The notes under the pieces are model-generated. The model did no database searches, was not told the origin of the DNA, and saw nothing but the letters and a program-made list of their open reading frames with translations. From positions 1 to 10,237 of the forward strand of contig JAATVS010000040.1 in the NCBI GenBank assembly GCA_014523695.1: 10,237 nucleotides of DNA, read 5' to 3'. The translations under genes were made by a program, and so were the position numbers. The stretch is from Nitrososphaerales archaeon TH5895 (lineage in GTDB: Archaea; Thermoproteota; Nitrososphaeria; Nitrososphaerales; Nitrososphaeraceae). The stretch's first letter is position 1. The number at the start of each line of letters is the position of its first letter. Positions 1 to 5,869 of the stretch are shown in pieces.

Positions 1-73
1 ATATTTATACAAAAACACCGGTGAAATTATAGTTTTTGTTCGTGAAAATCTTGCTCTAAGATCTGAAATCTAA
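1..73 (+). CDS. possible 3' end of an upstream gene (partial)
   Basis: Reading from base 2, 23 codons are open and end in TAA at 71-73. The peptide ends in VRENLALRSEI and its composition looks like protein. No start is visible because the frame runs off the left edge. Nothing identifies a family. It may equally be a chance open stretch, so confidence is low; the sequence to the left would settle it. Confidence 0.25.
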   Translation, partial: YLYKNTGEIIVFVRENLALRSEI

Positions 74-143
74 CCTGTTAACTTACTTGCTCAGGTTTCC
101 GTTATCTCCCAATCTTTAGTATGAAATATTCGAAAAAACTACA

Positions 144-151
144 TTTATTAA
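144..151 (+). promoter_or_regulatory. TATA-like box of the Lrp-family gene
   Basis: TTTATTAA lies 29 nt before the GTG start at 181. That spacing suits an archaeal promoter giving a leaderless or nearly leaderless mRNA. No Shine-Dalgarno sequence is seen before the GTG. The call rests on position and base composition only. Confidence 0.4.
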
Positions 152-180
152 TCAGATCGCCTGCAGTATGATTGTAAAAC

Positions 181-651
181 GTGCAAAGATTCGACGACTT
201 AGATATGAAGATCTTGACCGAGCTCACACGTGACGCTAGCATTTCGGTTCCTCGACTTAGTAAAAAATTGAATGTAAATGCGTCTGTTTTGTATAGTAGG
301 ATCAAGCGGTTGTCCAAACGTGATCTTATTCAGAAATTTACAGTTATTATAAATGAAGGTATGCTTGGTATTAGTGTTAGAGCCATAGTCGGGATAAACA
401 GAGACCCAAAGCAAAAGGAGAGAATTCACGCAGAGCTTCTAAAAATTCCTGAAATACGTTCAATTTCGGAGGTTACAGGAAGGTTTGACATGGTCGTCAG
501 TGTAAATGCCAGGACCCTAGAGGAATTGCATAATGTCGTAATAGAGCTGATTGGGAAAATTGAGGGAATTCAGAATACTGAAACCTTTGTAGAGATGCAG
601 AGGACTGATAAAGACCCCGCGTACGGATTGCAACAACAAATAGTAAGGTAA
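181..651 (+). CDS. Lrp/AsnC-family transcriptional regulator
   Basis: This 156-residue protein has the usual two-domain plan of Lrp/AsnC (feast/famine) regulators. A winged helix-turn-helix spans about residues 5-51, opening with FDDLDMKILTELTRDASISV and followed by LSKKLNV and a recognition helix around SVLYSRIKRL. An alpha/beta RAM effector-binding domain spans about 64-140 and includes the family motif EVTGRFDMVVSV (97-108). Such proteins form dimers and octamers and bind DNA in response to amino acids or other small ligands; the ligand here cannot be read from sequence. The GTG start is well fixed: an in-frame TAA lies at 175-177, and LDLKIL-like sequence normally begins within ten residues of the N terminus. 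secE follows 77 bp downstream on the same strand. The regulator may act on its own promoter, as many Lrp proteins do, but no operator is proven. Confidence 0.93.
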   Translation: MQRFDDLDMKILTELTRDASISVPRLSKKLNVNASVLYSRIKRLSKRDLIQKFTVIINEGMLGISVRAIVGINRDPKQKERIHAELLKIPEIRSISEVTGRFDMVVSVNARTLEELHNVVIELIGKIEGIQNTETFVEMQRTDKDPAYGLQQQIVR

Positions 652-690
652 TAGTTAGCATTGGTAGGTTTAGCTTTCTTCTGCGCTATC

Positions 691-698
691 TTCAAATA
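691..698 (+). promoter_or_regulatory. weak TATA-like box before secE
   Basis: TTCAAATA ends 30 nt before the secE ATG, the correct distance for an archaeal promoter, but the match is weak. secE may instead be read through from the Lrp-family gene, whose stop is 77 bp upstream. Confidence 0.2.
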
Positions 699-728
699 GC
701 CGAGTCCAATGTGTATTATTGAAAATAA

Positions 729-911
729 ATGGCCGTGGTGCAACGAAAGTTTACAGAGATTATACAGACTTTAAGGTTGGCGAAGAAGACGAGTAAAGAT
801 GACTATGTAACCCATATGCGTTTGGTGTTGCTTGGCTTAGGCGTAGTAGGCGGAATCGCTTTTGTCATCAAGTTGATTGCTGAATTTATTACGTTTGGCG
901 GTAGACAGTAA
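729..911 (+). CDS. secE: preprotein translocase subunit SecE (Sec61 gamma)
   Basis: The 60-residue protein is the small clamp subunit of the SecYEG/Sec61 channel in the cell membrane. It has an N-terminal amphipathic helix (about 5-21, FTEIIQTLRLAKK), the conserved polar hinge TSKDDY (21-26) that matches the archaeal/eukaryal 'K-P-t-r-e-E-Y' region, and one membrane segment (about 32-54, LVLLGLGVVGGIAFVIKLIAEF). Length and layout fit archaeal SecE. The ATG start has an A-rich upstream sequence but no Shine-Dalgarno. In many archaea secE is followed directly by nusG/spt5 and the L11-L1-L10 ribosomal genes. Here the next gene is purP, 172 bp away, so that cluster is broken or the genes lie elsewhere. 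Confidence 0.88.
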   Translation: MAVVQRKFTEIIQTLRLAKKTSKDDYVTHMRLVLLGLGVVGGIAFVIKLIAEFITFGGRQ

Positions 912-1047
912 CCCGATCTACGATCTATCACCTGCTGCTTTCGAGAATGAATTATAACCAGGGAATATTCGGCGTCGCTCCATAAGAAGAAAGTAAAGAC
1001 CATTGCGATAGAGTCAGTTCTGATTTAGTAGTAGTTCTTCTCGAAGT

Positions 1048-1055
1048 GTTTTAAT
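1048..1055 (+). promoter_or_regulatory. TATA-like box of purP
   Basis: GTTTTAAT ends 28 nt before the TTG start at 1084, the spacing seen at several other genes here. This favours TTG 1084 as the start. The remainder of the 912-1083 gap shows no gene or strong hairpin. Confidence 0.35.
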
Positions 1056-1083
1056 CACCCTCTCCCCTATTAGTTGGGTATTA

Positions 1084-2124
1084 TTGCTAAGTCGAGATTT
1101 GAGGATTGCAACTATCGGTTCTCATTGTGCATTGCAATTGATGAAGGGAGCAAAAGATGAAGGATTCAAAACAGTTCTAATCTGTAAAAAGGAAAGAAAA
1201 TCCCTGTATAGACGATTCAAGTTTGTGGATGAAATTTTCGAAATTGAACAAAATTCGGAGACAATATCCAGCGAATGCCAGGATTATCTTAAGGAAAATG
1301 GTTGCATATTGATCCCTCACGGATCACTCGTAGCATATTCAGATATTGATTACATTGAACAGCTTTCTGTACCTATTTTTGGTAACAAATGGATATTGAG
1401 GTGGGAAGCAGACAGAAATTTAAAACAAGAATTGATGTCAAGTGCTGGATTGACTACCCCTCAACCCGTAAAATCGAAGCATGACATCGATCGGTTGTGT
1501 ATTGTGAAGTTGCATGGAGCCGCTGGAGGAAGAGGATATTTCTTAGCTTGGAATAGGGAAACTTTTGAAAAAGGGGCGCTCGATTTACTTAAGCAGAATG
1601 TAATCAAGAGTGAGGATGATCTATACATCCAGGAATATGTAAGGGGAGTTCCGGTCTATCTTCATTATTTTTATTCTGCAATTAACAATGAGATAGAGTT
1701 CCTTGGTGTGGACAGGAGATACGAAACTGATATAGATGGACTGGGAAGGATCCCGGCGAGCCACCAATTGGGGATAGGAATCCAGACATCGTCGTATAAT
1801 GTAATCGGAAATTTCCCTCTCGTTCTAAGAGAGTCTCTACTGGGAAAAGTGTTTTCAATGGGTGAGGATTTTGTGCGAGCAGCCAAGCAGTTAGTACCTC
1901 CAGGGATGATTGGTCCATTCTGCCTTGAAGGAGTCTGCGATGCGCTAGGGAATTTCGTTACTTTTGAATTCTCAGCGCGGATTGTTGCAGGTACGAATCT
2001 GTACATAATGGGGTCGCCCTATTCTAGCCTCATCTATGATGATCCTATGAGCATGGGCAGAAGGATTGCTTTAGAAATAAAAAACGCTCAGAATAATGCA
2101 GATATGAAAAATATTCTAACCTAG
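1084..2124 (+). CDS. purP: formate-dependent AICAR ligase PurP
   Basis: PurP (5-formaminoimidazole-4-carboxamide-1-(beta)-D-ribofuranosyl 5'-monophosphate synthetase) converts AICAR, formate and ATP to FAICAR, the ninth step of archaeal purine synthesis. It replaces the folate-dependent PurH transformylase. The 346 residues match the family from end to end. The N-terminal segment IATIGSHCALQLMKGAKDEGF (8-28) fits 'iGTlGSHSAL..c.GAk.EGF'. IFGNKWILRWEADR opens the ATP-grasp fold, and VKLHGAAGGRGYF is the glycine-rich ATP loop. QEYVRG with YLHYFYS, GVDRRYE, MIGPFCLEGV and FEFSARIVAGTNLYI with GSPYS carry late ligands of the active site. SMGRRIALEIK closes it. Methanogen PurP is slightly longer (about 360 residues). 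The start is TTG 1084; an in-frame stop lies at 1021-1023 and no ATG intervenes. TTG 1099 is an alternative that would remove five residues. The gene converges with the HEAT-repeat gene across 42 bp. Confidence 0.92.
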   Translation: MLSRDLRIATIGSHCALQLMKGAKDEGFKTVLICKKERKSLYRRFKFVDEIFEIEQNSETISSECQDYLKENGCILIPHGSLVAYSDIDYIEQLSVPIFGNKWILRWEADRNLKQELMSSAGLTTPQPVKSKHDIDRLCIVKLHGAAGGRGYFLAWNRETFEKGALDLLKQNVIKSEDDLYIQEYVRGVPVYLHYFYSAINNEIEFLGVDRRYETDIDGLGRIPASHQLGIGIQTSSYNVIGNFPLVLRESLLGKVFSMGEDFVRAAKQLVPPGMIGPFCLEGVCDALGNFVTFEFSARIVAGTNLYIMGSPYSSLIYDDPMSMGRRIALEIKNAQNNADMKNILT

Positions 2125-2145
2125 TCTTACTTGGATCTCTTTCAT

Positions 2146-2160
2146 CAAGATAAAAAATCA
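2146..2160 (-). terminator. U-rich tract after the HEAT-repeat gene
   Basis: On the minus strand, just after the stop of the HEAT-repeat gene, the sequence reads TTGATTTTTTATCTT. Archaeal RNA polymerase commonly terminates at such T runs without a strong hairpin. It sits within the 42-bp convergent gap with purP. Confidence 0.4.
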
Positions 2161-2166
2161 AGTAGC

Positions 2167-2673
2167 TCATCCACCTGTCAGCCTAGAGAATTTTCCTTTT
2201 CTTTTCATACTGGAGATATAGTCTAGATTGGCAAGAGCTATTTTCGCTGATTCACGAACCTCCTGGCTTTCATCTGATAGTGCGTGCTCGAGCGGGTCTC
2301 TTCCTTGCTCCGAGCCGATCACACCCATTGCAATGGCGGCTTCGTGCCTCACGAACAAGCTAGGATCAGAGTTGATTGCATGGGATAACGCGTTCAATGC
2401 GTCAGTGAATCCAAGCTGTCCTAGTGCGAATGCTGCTTCGTGTCTGACCAAAGAGTCTCTGTCATTCTCCAATGTGTCACTTATGGCATCTACGACTCTC
2501 CCGTCACCTATCTCTGCTAGTATGCAGATTGCCCTTGTTCTGATCACATTGTCTTCATGATTAAGTAACTGTTTGAAGTATTCCACATCGTTCTTATCGA
2601 AATGCTTCTCCATTTTATGGAGTAACCCAACACGTAAATGCGCATCAAATTCACTCTTTTGGTTGTCGTTCAA
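2167..2673 (-). CDS. HEAT-repeat protein resembling half of deoxyhypusine hydroxylase
   Basis: The 168-residue soluble protein is built of about four to five HEAT (PBS-lyase-like) helical repeats between residues 30 and 150. Two consecutive repeats carry VRHEAAFALGQLG (76-88) and VRHEAAIAMGVIG (108-120), followed by VRESAKIALANL (139-150). In deoxyhypusine hydroxylase (DOHH) four His-Glu pairs, two per pseudo-symmetric half, hold a di-iron centre; each half reads 'RHEvafvLGQl...RHEAaeALGaI...VRESceVAL'. This protein therefore looks like one half, with its two HE pairs 32 residues apart against about 33 in the human enzyme. A dimer could in principle rebuild the four-motif site. That is inference, and a generic HEAT scaffold is the cautious alternative. 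The TTG start (2673-2671) is supported by a strong TATA-like box 29 nt upstream. Met21 is a possible internal start. Confidence 0.8.
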   Translation of the reverse strand: MNDNQKSEFDAHLRVGLLHKMEKHFDKNDVEYFKQLLNHEDNVIRTRAICILAEIGDGRVVDAISDTLENDRDSLVRHEAAFALGQLGFTDALNALSHAINSDPSLFVRHEAAIAMGVIGSEQGRDPLEHALSDESQEVRESAKIALANLDYISSMKRKGKFSRLTGG

Positions 2674-2702
2674 CTACTTTAAAGGATTAATCAGGGTTAT
2701 CC

Positions 2703-2711
2703 ATATATATT
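2703..2711 (-). promoter_or_regulatory. TATA box of the HEAT-repeat gene
   Basis: The minus strand reads AATATATAT, ending 29 nt before the TTG start at 2673. This is one of the best TATA matches in the window and supports both the TTG start and a very short leader. Confidence 0.5.
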
Positions 2712-3162
2712 GTCATAGAGAAATTAAATTGAATGAAGTTAAATAGCCTGAAATAGTACTAGTCTTCTTGACAGTCCTTTTCCGATTTTGAATTAATATT
2801 CAAAAATTCCAATTATTTGAAAGATGAATTGTTAGGTCCGATCACTTATTTCTATTGAGCTATGAACTTCAATGAATGGCTGGCATGATGTCAGAACAGG
2901 CTCTAATGCATAAAATAACTCTAAAAAACCCGGCTTCTGATCTCTGTCTCCCATTCCCCTCAAATATCGACGACTTGGGCTGCGATTTCAGAGGTGTTAA
3001 TCCCTAATAGATCTTATTAGTTCCCAAGACGTACTTGAAGCCATTGATACATTCAATCAAAGGAATCTCAATTTTTTTCTATTAGTTATCCAAAGAAAGA
3101 AGAAACGTGCGGTAGCTATATGTTATTTGACTCTACCATGCGGCCTGGTCAACGGCATCACA
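2712..3162. other. gene-poor intergenic stretch
   Basis: About 450 bp without a supportable gene. The left part (2740-2830) is very AT-rich and includes the inverted repeat at 2786-2805. On the plus strand a 33-codon ATG frame (2906-3007) is followed in another frame by 56 start-less codons ending in TAA at 3169-3171. Neither can be assigned, and together they might be the remains of one small gene. No tRNA signature or long hairpin is seen. Confidence 0.5.
2786..2805. repeat. perfect inverted repeat, 8-bp arms around TAAT
   Basis: TTTTGAAT and ATTCAAAA flank the 4-base centre TAAT, giving a perfect dyad. It lies about 110 bp upstream of the HEAT-repeat gene start and about 390 bp upstream of the 3194 gene. 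The form resembles AT-rich operators bound by dimeric archaeal regulators such as Lrp-type proteins. Chance is possible in such AT-rich DNA. Confidence 0.4.
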
Positions 3163-3171
3163 TTATTATAA
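3163..3171 (+). promoter_or_regulatory. TATA box of the 3194 gene
   Basis: TTATTATAA ends 22 nt before the GTG at 3194. The spacing predicts a transcript that begins at or very close to the GTG, which supports that start. Confidence 0.45.
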
Positions 3172-3193
3172 CGAACTAGTAGCAAATTTCAAC

Positions 3194-3655
3194 GTGAGGA
3201 TTAGGTATTGGCGACTTACAGTAGAAGACTTATCTTTGGCGACGTATCCTTCAGAAAGGGTAAACCATTGGGAAATTAAATGCTTACAAGGAGAGTACGA
3301 GCATTTCGGAGTCTACTGGTTTAGATATGGGACACCTTATGACAAGGAGCCAGTTCATGGTTTGGCTATTTATTACAATGACATTGCACAGAACAAAGTA
3401 GATGAATTGACTGGAATGTTGAAAAGCAGCTTCGGAGGAGAAATCTTGCGGCGCCAGGCCAGAGTGTTCCTGAATGGTTCGAAGGAATTCGCGGATCCTC
3501 ATGAAATAGCAAAGTTGGCTAACGATATTAGTGTTCGATTCAAAGGCCCAGTTGAAATCACCTTAGAATTCGAAAAAATATCTGAGGACGATAGGCAAGA
3601 GAATCTCATCAACCTCCCTCCATCTAAGTTATTGGAGATCCCAGGAATCAATTAA
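3194..3655 (+). CDS. uncharacterised 153-residue soluble protein
   Basis: I do not recognise this family. The protein has no signal peptide or membrane segment. It is rich in aromatic residues in the first half (YWRL, HFGVYWFRYGTPYD, GLAIYYND) and mixed alpha/beta in appearance. The likely secondary structure is strands around 27-62, a helix at about 65-80 (QNKVDELTGMLKSSF), then a helix at 102-115 (PHEIAKLANDISVRF) and a strand at VEITLEFEKI. The acidic, flexible tail ends in LPPSKLLEIPGIN. The GTG start is the first start codon after the in-frame stop at 3128-3130, and it lies at leaderless distance from a TATA-like box. The full-length open frame, protein-like composition and promoter make it a credible gene. 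It is followed after 113 bp by the pentapeptide-repeat gene on the same strand. Confidence 0.7.
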   Translation: MRIRYWRLTVEDLSLATYPSERVNHWEIKCLQGEYEHFGVYWFRYGTPYDKEPVHGLAIYYNDIAQNKVDELTGMLKSSFGGEILRRQARVFLNGSKEFADPHEIAKLANDISVRFKGPVEITLEFEKISEDDRQENLINLPPSKLLEIPGIN

Positions 3656-3768
3656 CGAAATGCACAACTCATTGTGTCTACACCTTGCTCTCTTACTCCA
3701 ATGTGAAATCCCATTCTTTGATAGCAACTGTAAAACTAGTCTGGGACTCTTAGTGGAGACACTATCTT

Positions 3769-4269
3769 TTGCATATGTCCTCTGACATTCAAGGTATTGT
3801 TACGACTCTCCTGAGGACTAAAGGAATTAGTGAATTCAACGAATGGCGATTGAAAAATTTGACACTAAAACTCAACCTAGATGGAATCGATTTATCCGGT
3901 CTTGATCTATCGGGTATTTTTTTGAATGGAGCATCATGCGTTGGCAGTAATTTCTGTAAGACCAACTTAAGTCGAGCTAACCTTGTACAATCAGATTTAT
4001 CAATGGCCAACTTCGAGAATTCAAATCTAAATTCCGCCTTGGTGATGTATTCTGACTTAAGTAGGTGTAACTTGTCTCGAGCAGATTTAACAGGGACAAA
4101 TTTGATGTGGTCAAATTTGAATCATTGTGATCTCTCTTATTGCATTATTGCAAAAACGATACTTGTGGAATCGAATCTGTCACAAGCCAACTTCACTGGT
4201 GTCGACATGTCTACTGCATTCCTAAAATATGCCAAAGGGGATAACAATTTAAAGAATGTGTCAGTGTAG
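3769..4269 (+). CDS. pentapeptide-repeat protein
   Basis: The protein has 166 residues if TTG 3769 is used, or 164 from ATG 3775, which seems the more natural start. After a short helical N terminus (about 5-34, including LLRTKGISEFNEWRLKN), residues from about 36 to 155 are continuous A(D/N)LXX-type pentapeptides: IDLSGLDLSGIFLNGA, TNLSRANLVQSDLSMANF, SDLSRCNLSRADLTGTNL and so on. Some 24 repeats would form about six coils of a right-handed quadrilateral beta-helix with Leu/Phe stacked in the core. Several Cys lie in the outer positions. Such proteins range from DNA mimics that bind gyrase (Qnr, MfpA) to proteins of unknown role; nothing here favours one function. There is no signal peptide, so it is probably cytoplasmic. 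The N-terminal 'FN.WR' segment is common in archaeal and cyanobacterial members. Confidence 0.88.
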   Translation: MHMSSDIQGIVTTLLRTKGISEFNEWRLKNLTLKLNLDGIDLSGLDLSGIFLNGASCVGSNFCKTNLSRANLVQSDLSMANFENSNLNSALVMYSDLSRCNLSRADLTGTNLMWSNLNHCDLSYCIIAKTILVESNLSQANFTGVDMSTAFLKYAKGDNNLKNVSV

Positions 4270-4324
4270 ATCATGTAATGAAGTTATAGTCTTCTTGAGT
4301 CCGAATCTAGTTTATTCATTAGTG

Positions 4325-4660
4325 TTAGTATAATGCAGGTTCCCCACTTACTTGGACAAGCCTTTTAACCGATTGGAATTCCTTCCTTGATCTAACTATT
4401 AAGTTGCATATTCTTCCCATTCCAAGTTGATATGGGACTGGCACACTGTTATCTATTCCTACTATTATGAGTGAAAGGTGTTCGTCCGTAATGCCTTGAC
4501 CGAGGGATAGTAACCCTGTGTATTGACCAATTAATTGATTAGTGATGATGAGTTGAGTCGGCTGCTGTTCGAAATGTCGTGAAATTACGATTATATTGGA
4601 AAACGTTCCTAACTCTAGAGATCCTATTTTAGGGCAATGATGAAAAATCGGCTTAAAGTG
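4325..4660 (-). pseudogene. start-less 111-codon open frame, possible decayed or unusually started gene
   Basis: On the minus strand the frame is open from just after a TAG (4663-4661) to a TAA at 4327-4325. The translation looks like real protein: SNIIVISRHFEQQPTQLI, NQLIGQYTGLLSLGQGI, HLSLIIVGIDNSVPVPY, LGMGRICNLIVRSRKEF, and the end SGEPALY. There is no ATG, GTG or TTG in the first 72 codons. The first is a GTG at codon 73, too late to encode a useful product. Codon 12 (4627-4625) is ATA, at a natural place for a start and one base from ATG. A TATA-like box lies at 4706-4715. The choices are a non-canonical ATA/ATT start, a gene that lost its start, a base error in the assembly, or chance. 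The family is not recognised. Confidence 0.4.
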
Positions 4661-4705
4661 CTACAAATTTGTCACCCTAAATTACTGATCAATGTGATGT
4701 TTCGC

Positions 4706-4715
4706 AAATTTATAA
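4706..4715 (-). promoter_or_regulatory. TATA-like box upstream of the start-less frame
   Basis: The minus strand reads TTATAAATTT. A transcript beginning about 25 nt downstream would start near 4685, shortly before the open frame at 4660. This hints that the frame was, or is, expressed. The remainder of the 4661-4780 gap holds nothing else I can identify. Confidence 0.3.
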
Positions 4716-4780
4716 CAAACGGCGAGAGTTCATGGTCTTGACCTTTGACAAACAACCTTGAATCTTGGCATTACCTATTG

Positions 4781-5650
4781 TTAGCGAAAATTTTGCTTGC
4801 TGATTCCAAACATCTTGCATGCTTTAAGTGCAAGTGAAGTTTCTCTGACATGGTGAGTCCTCAATATGTTCGCACCACCGAGTGAGCATTTTAGCTCCGA
4901 GACGAGAGCAGGAATTAACCTATCATTAAGCTTCAATTTGAAAAGTTCTCCTAAAAAGGATTTACTAGAAACACCAATTGAGATAGGCTTAGCGAGACAT
5001 TGAAGTTTATCTATATTTTTTATTATCTCTTGGTCTCGAATGTACCAAGACAAATTTGTCACCCTAGTACTGAAGTCATTTGCAACTTCCCTTCTAAAGA
5101 AGCCAATAGATGGATCCACTATGATTTTGCTATCAGCAATTCCTGCTTTTTTGGCTAATTCCAGACTTTCACGTAAAGCCCTAAGAGTGGAAGACAGAGT
5201 TCCAGAAATGCAAACTTTGCTATATGCTCCAATTATAACCGGAATTCCATAACCGGAGATAATACCCGCCATATTCTTATCATACTTTAACCCTGTCACG
5301 TCGTTAACGAGTGAAGCACCTCTTTTTATTGCCTCTCTAGCAACTTCTGCTCTTGGTGTATCAACAGATATAGGCAAAGTGCAACATCTTTTAACTAAAG
5401 TGACTGCTTCCGATACTCGCTTTGTTTCCTCCATAGCTGAAATGTACGTCCTTAGGTATGGAGTTGTGGACATTCCACCTATATCAATAAGGCTTGCACC
5501 GTTGGCCTCCATCCCCTTCACAGTCTTTTCAATATCATATCTGGACGTTTGTACTGATCCTTTGTAAAAGGATTCAGGGCTTACATTGAGTACGCCCATT
5601 ATCCTAGTAGATGATCTTTTATCAATATGCAGTGTATTGATGACAACCAA
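4781..5650 (-). CDS. folP: dihydropteroate synthase-family protein
   Basis: The 289-residue TIM-barrel pterin-binding enzyme joins a pterin methyl diphosphate to an aminobenzoate-type partner. Motifs in order: MGVLNVSPESF (18-28, Asn22 in the diphosphate site), IDIGGMSTTPY (55-65, Asp56), ISVDT (94-98, Asp97), LVNDVTG (114-120, Asn116), IIVDPSIGF (176-184, Asp179), PISIGVSSKSFLGEL (222-236, Lys230) and ILRTHHV (262-268, Arg264, His266). The pterin-site residues are kept. The usual loop GGESTRPG is GGMSTTPY, and the usual RxHD is RTHH. In methanogens a relative acts in methanopterin synthesis on a ribofuranosyl-aminobenzene phosphate, so an archaeal C1 cofactor rather than folate is plausible; that is inference. 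The start is TTG 5650, since an in-frame stop lies upstream with no ATG between, and a TATA-like box sits 20 nt upstream. The gene diverges from the glycosidase gene. Confidence 0.88.
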   Translation of the reverse strand: MVVINTLHIDKRSSTRIMGVLNVSPESFYKGSVQTSRYDIEKTVKGMEANGASLIDIGGMSTTPYLRTYISAMEETKRVSEAVTLVKRCCTLPISVDTPRAEVAREAIKRGASLVNDVTGLKYDKNMAGIISGYGIPVIIGAYSKVCISGTLSSTLRALRESLELAKKAGIADSKIIVDPSIGFFRREVANDFSTRVTNLSWYIRDQEIIKNIDKLQCLAKPISIGVSSKSFLGELFKLKLNDRLIPALVSELKCSLGGANILRTHHVRETSLALKACKMFGISKQNFR

Positions 5651-5670
5651 AGTATCATTCCCGTAGAATC

Positions 5671-5679
5671 ATTTAATTA
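5671..5679 (-). promoter_or_regulatory. TATA-like box of the dihydropteroate synthase gene
   Basis: TTAATTAAA on the minus strand ends 20 nt before the TTG start at 5650. This fits a leaderless transcript and supports the TTG. Confidence 0.4.
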
Positions 5680-5819
5680 ACCCAAATTTCTCTCTTTTGT
5701 AATAGGAAAAAAAGAATTTCACCTATTTCCATTCCACATGTCTGAAGACTAAGGCCTGGCTATCAAGATCCAATGAACAATGCACAGGAGTATCTGTAAC
5801 TGATTTTGTCTTTGAATAC

Positions 5820-5827
5820 TTTTATAT
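5820..5827 (+). promoter_or_regulatory. TATA box of the glycosidase gene
   Basis: TTTTATAT ends 42 nt before the ATG at 5870, so the mRNA should carry a leader of roughly 15-20 nt. No clear Shine-Dalgarno is seen in that leader. The 219-bp divergent region 5651-5869 otherwise holds no gene. Confidence 0.45.
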
Positions 5828-5869
5828 GCTCTAACACTTCGAACTAGTTCTATTCTGGGATAATCGAGC

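Noticed and set aside
16..23. Palindrome CACCGGTG near the left edge
   Set aside because: An 8-bp palindrome is common by chance and has no gene start in a suitable position.
1671..2006. 111-codon open frame on the minus strand
   Set aside because: It is antisense to the conserved C-terminal half of purP and shows no protein motif.
2228..2560. 110-codon open frame on the plus strand opposite the HEAT gene
   Set aside because: Its Ser/Ala-rich translation mirrors the regular repeat codons on the other strand. The HEAT motifs decide in favour of the minus strand.
2760..4298. 12-base direct repeat TAGTCTTCTTGA at 2760-2771 and 4287-4298
   Set aside because: A few 12-base repeats are expected by chance in 10 kb, and the flanks do not match.
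4569..4576. TTCGAA-type sequence resembling a tRNA box B
   Set aside because: No T-stem, acceptor stem or box A lies at the required distance on either strand.
3172..5848. CGAACTAGT near two promoters (3172-3180 and 5840-5848)
   Set aside because: A 9-base match with a palindromic core is too short to mean much. It sits at different distances from the two starts.
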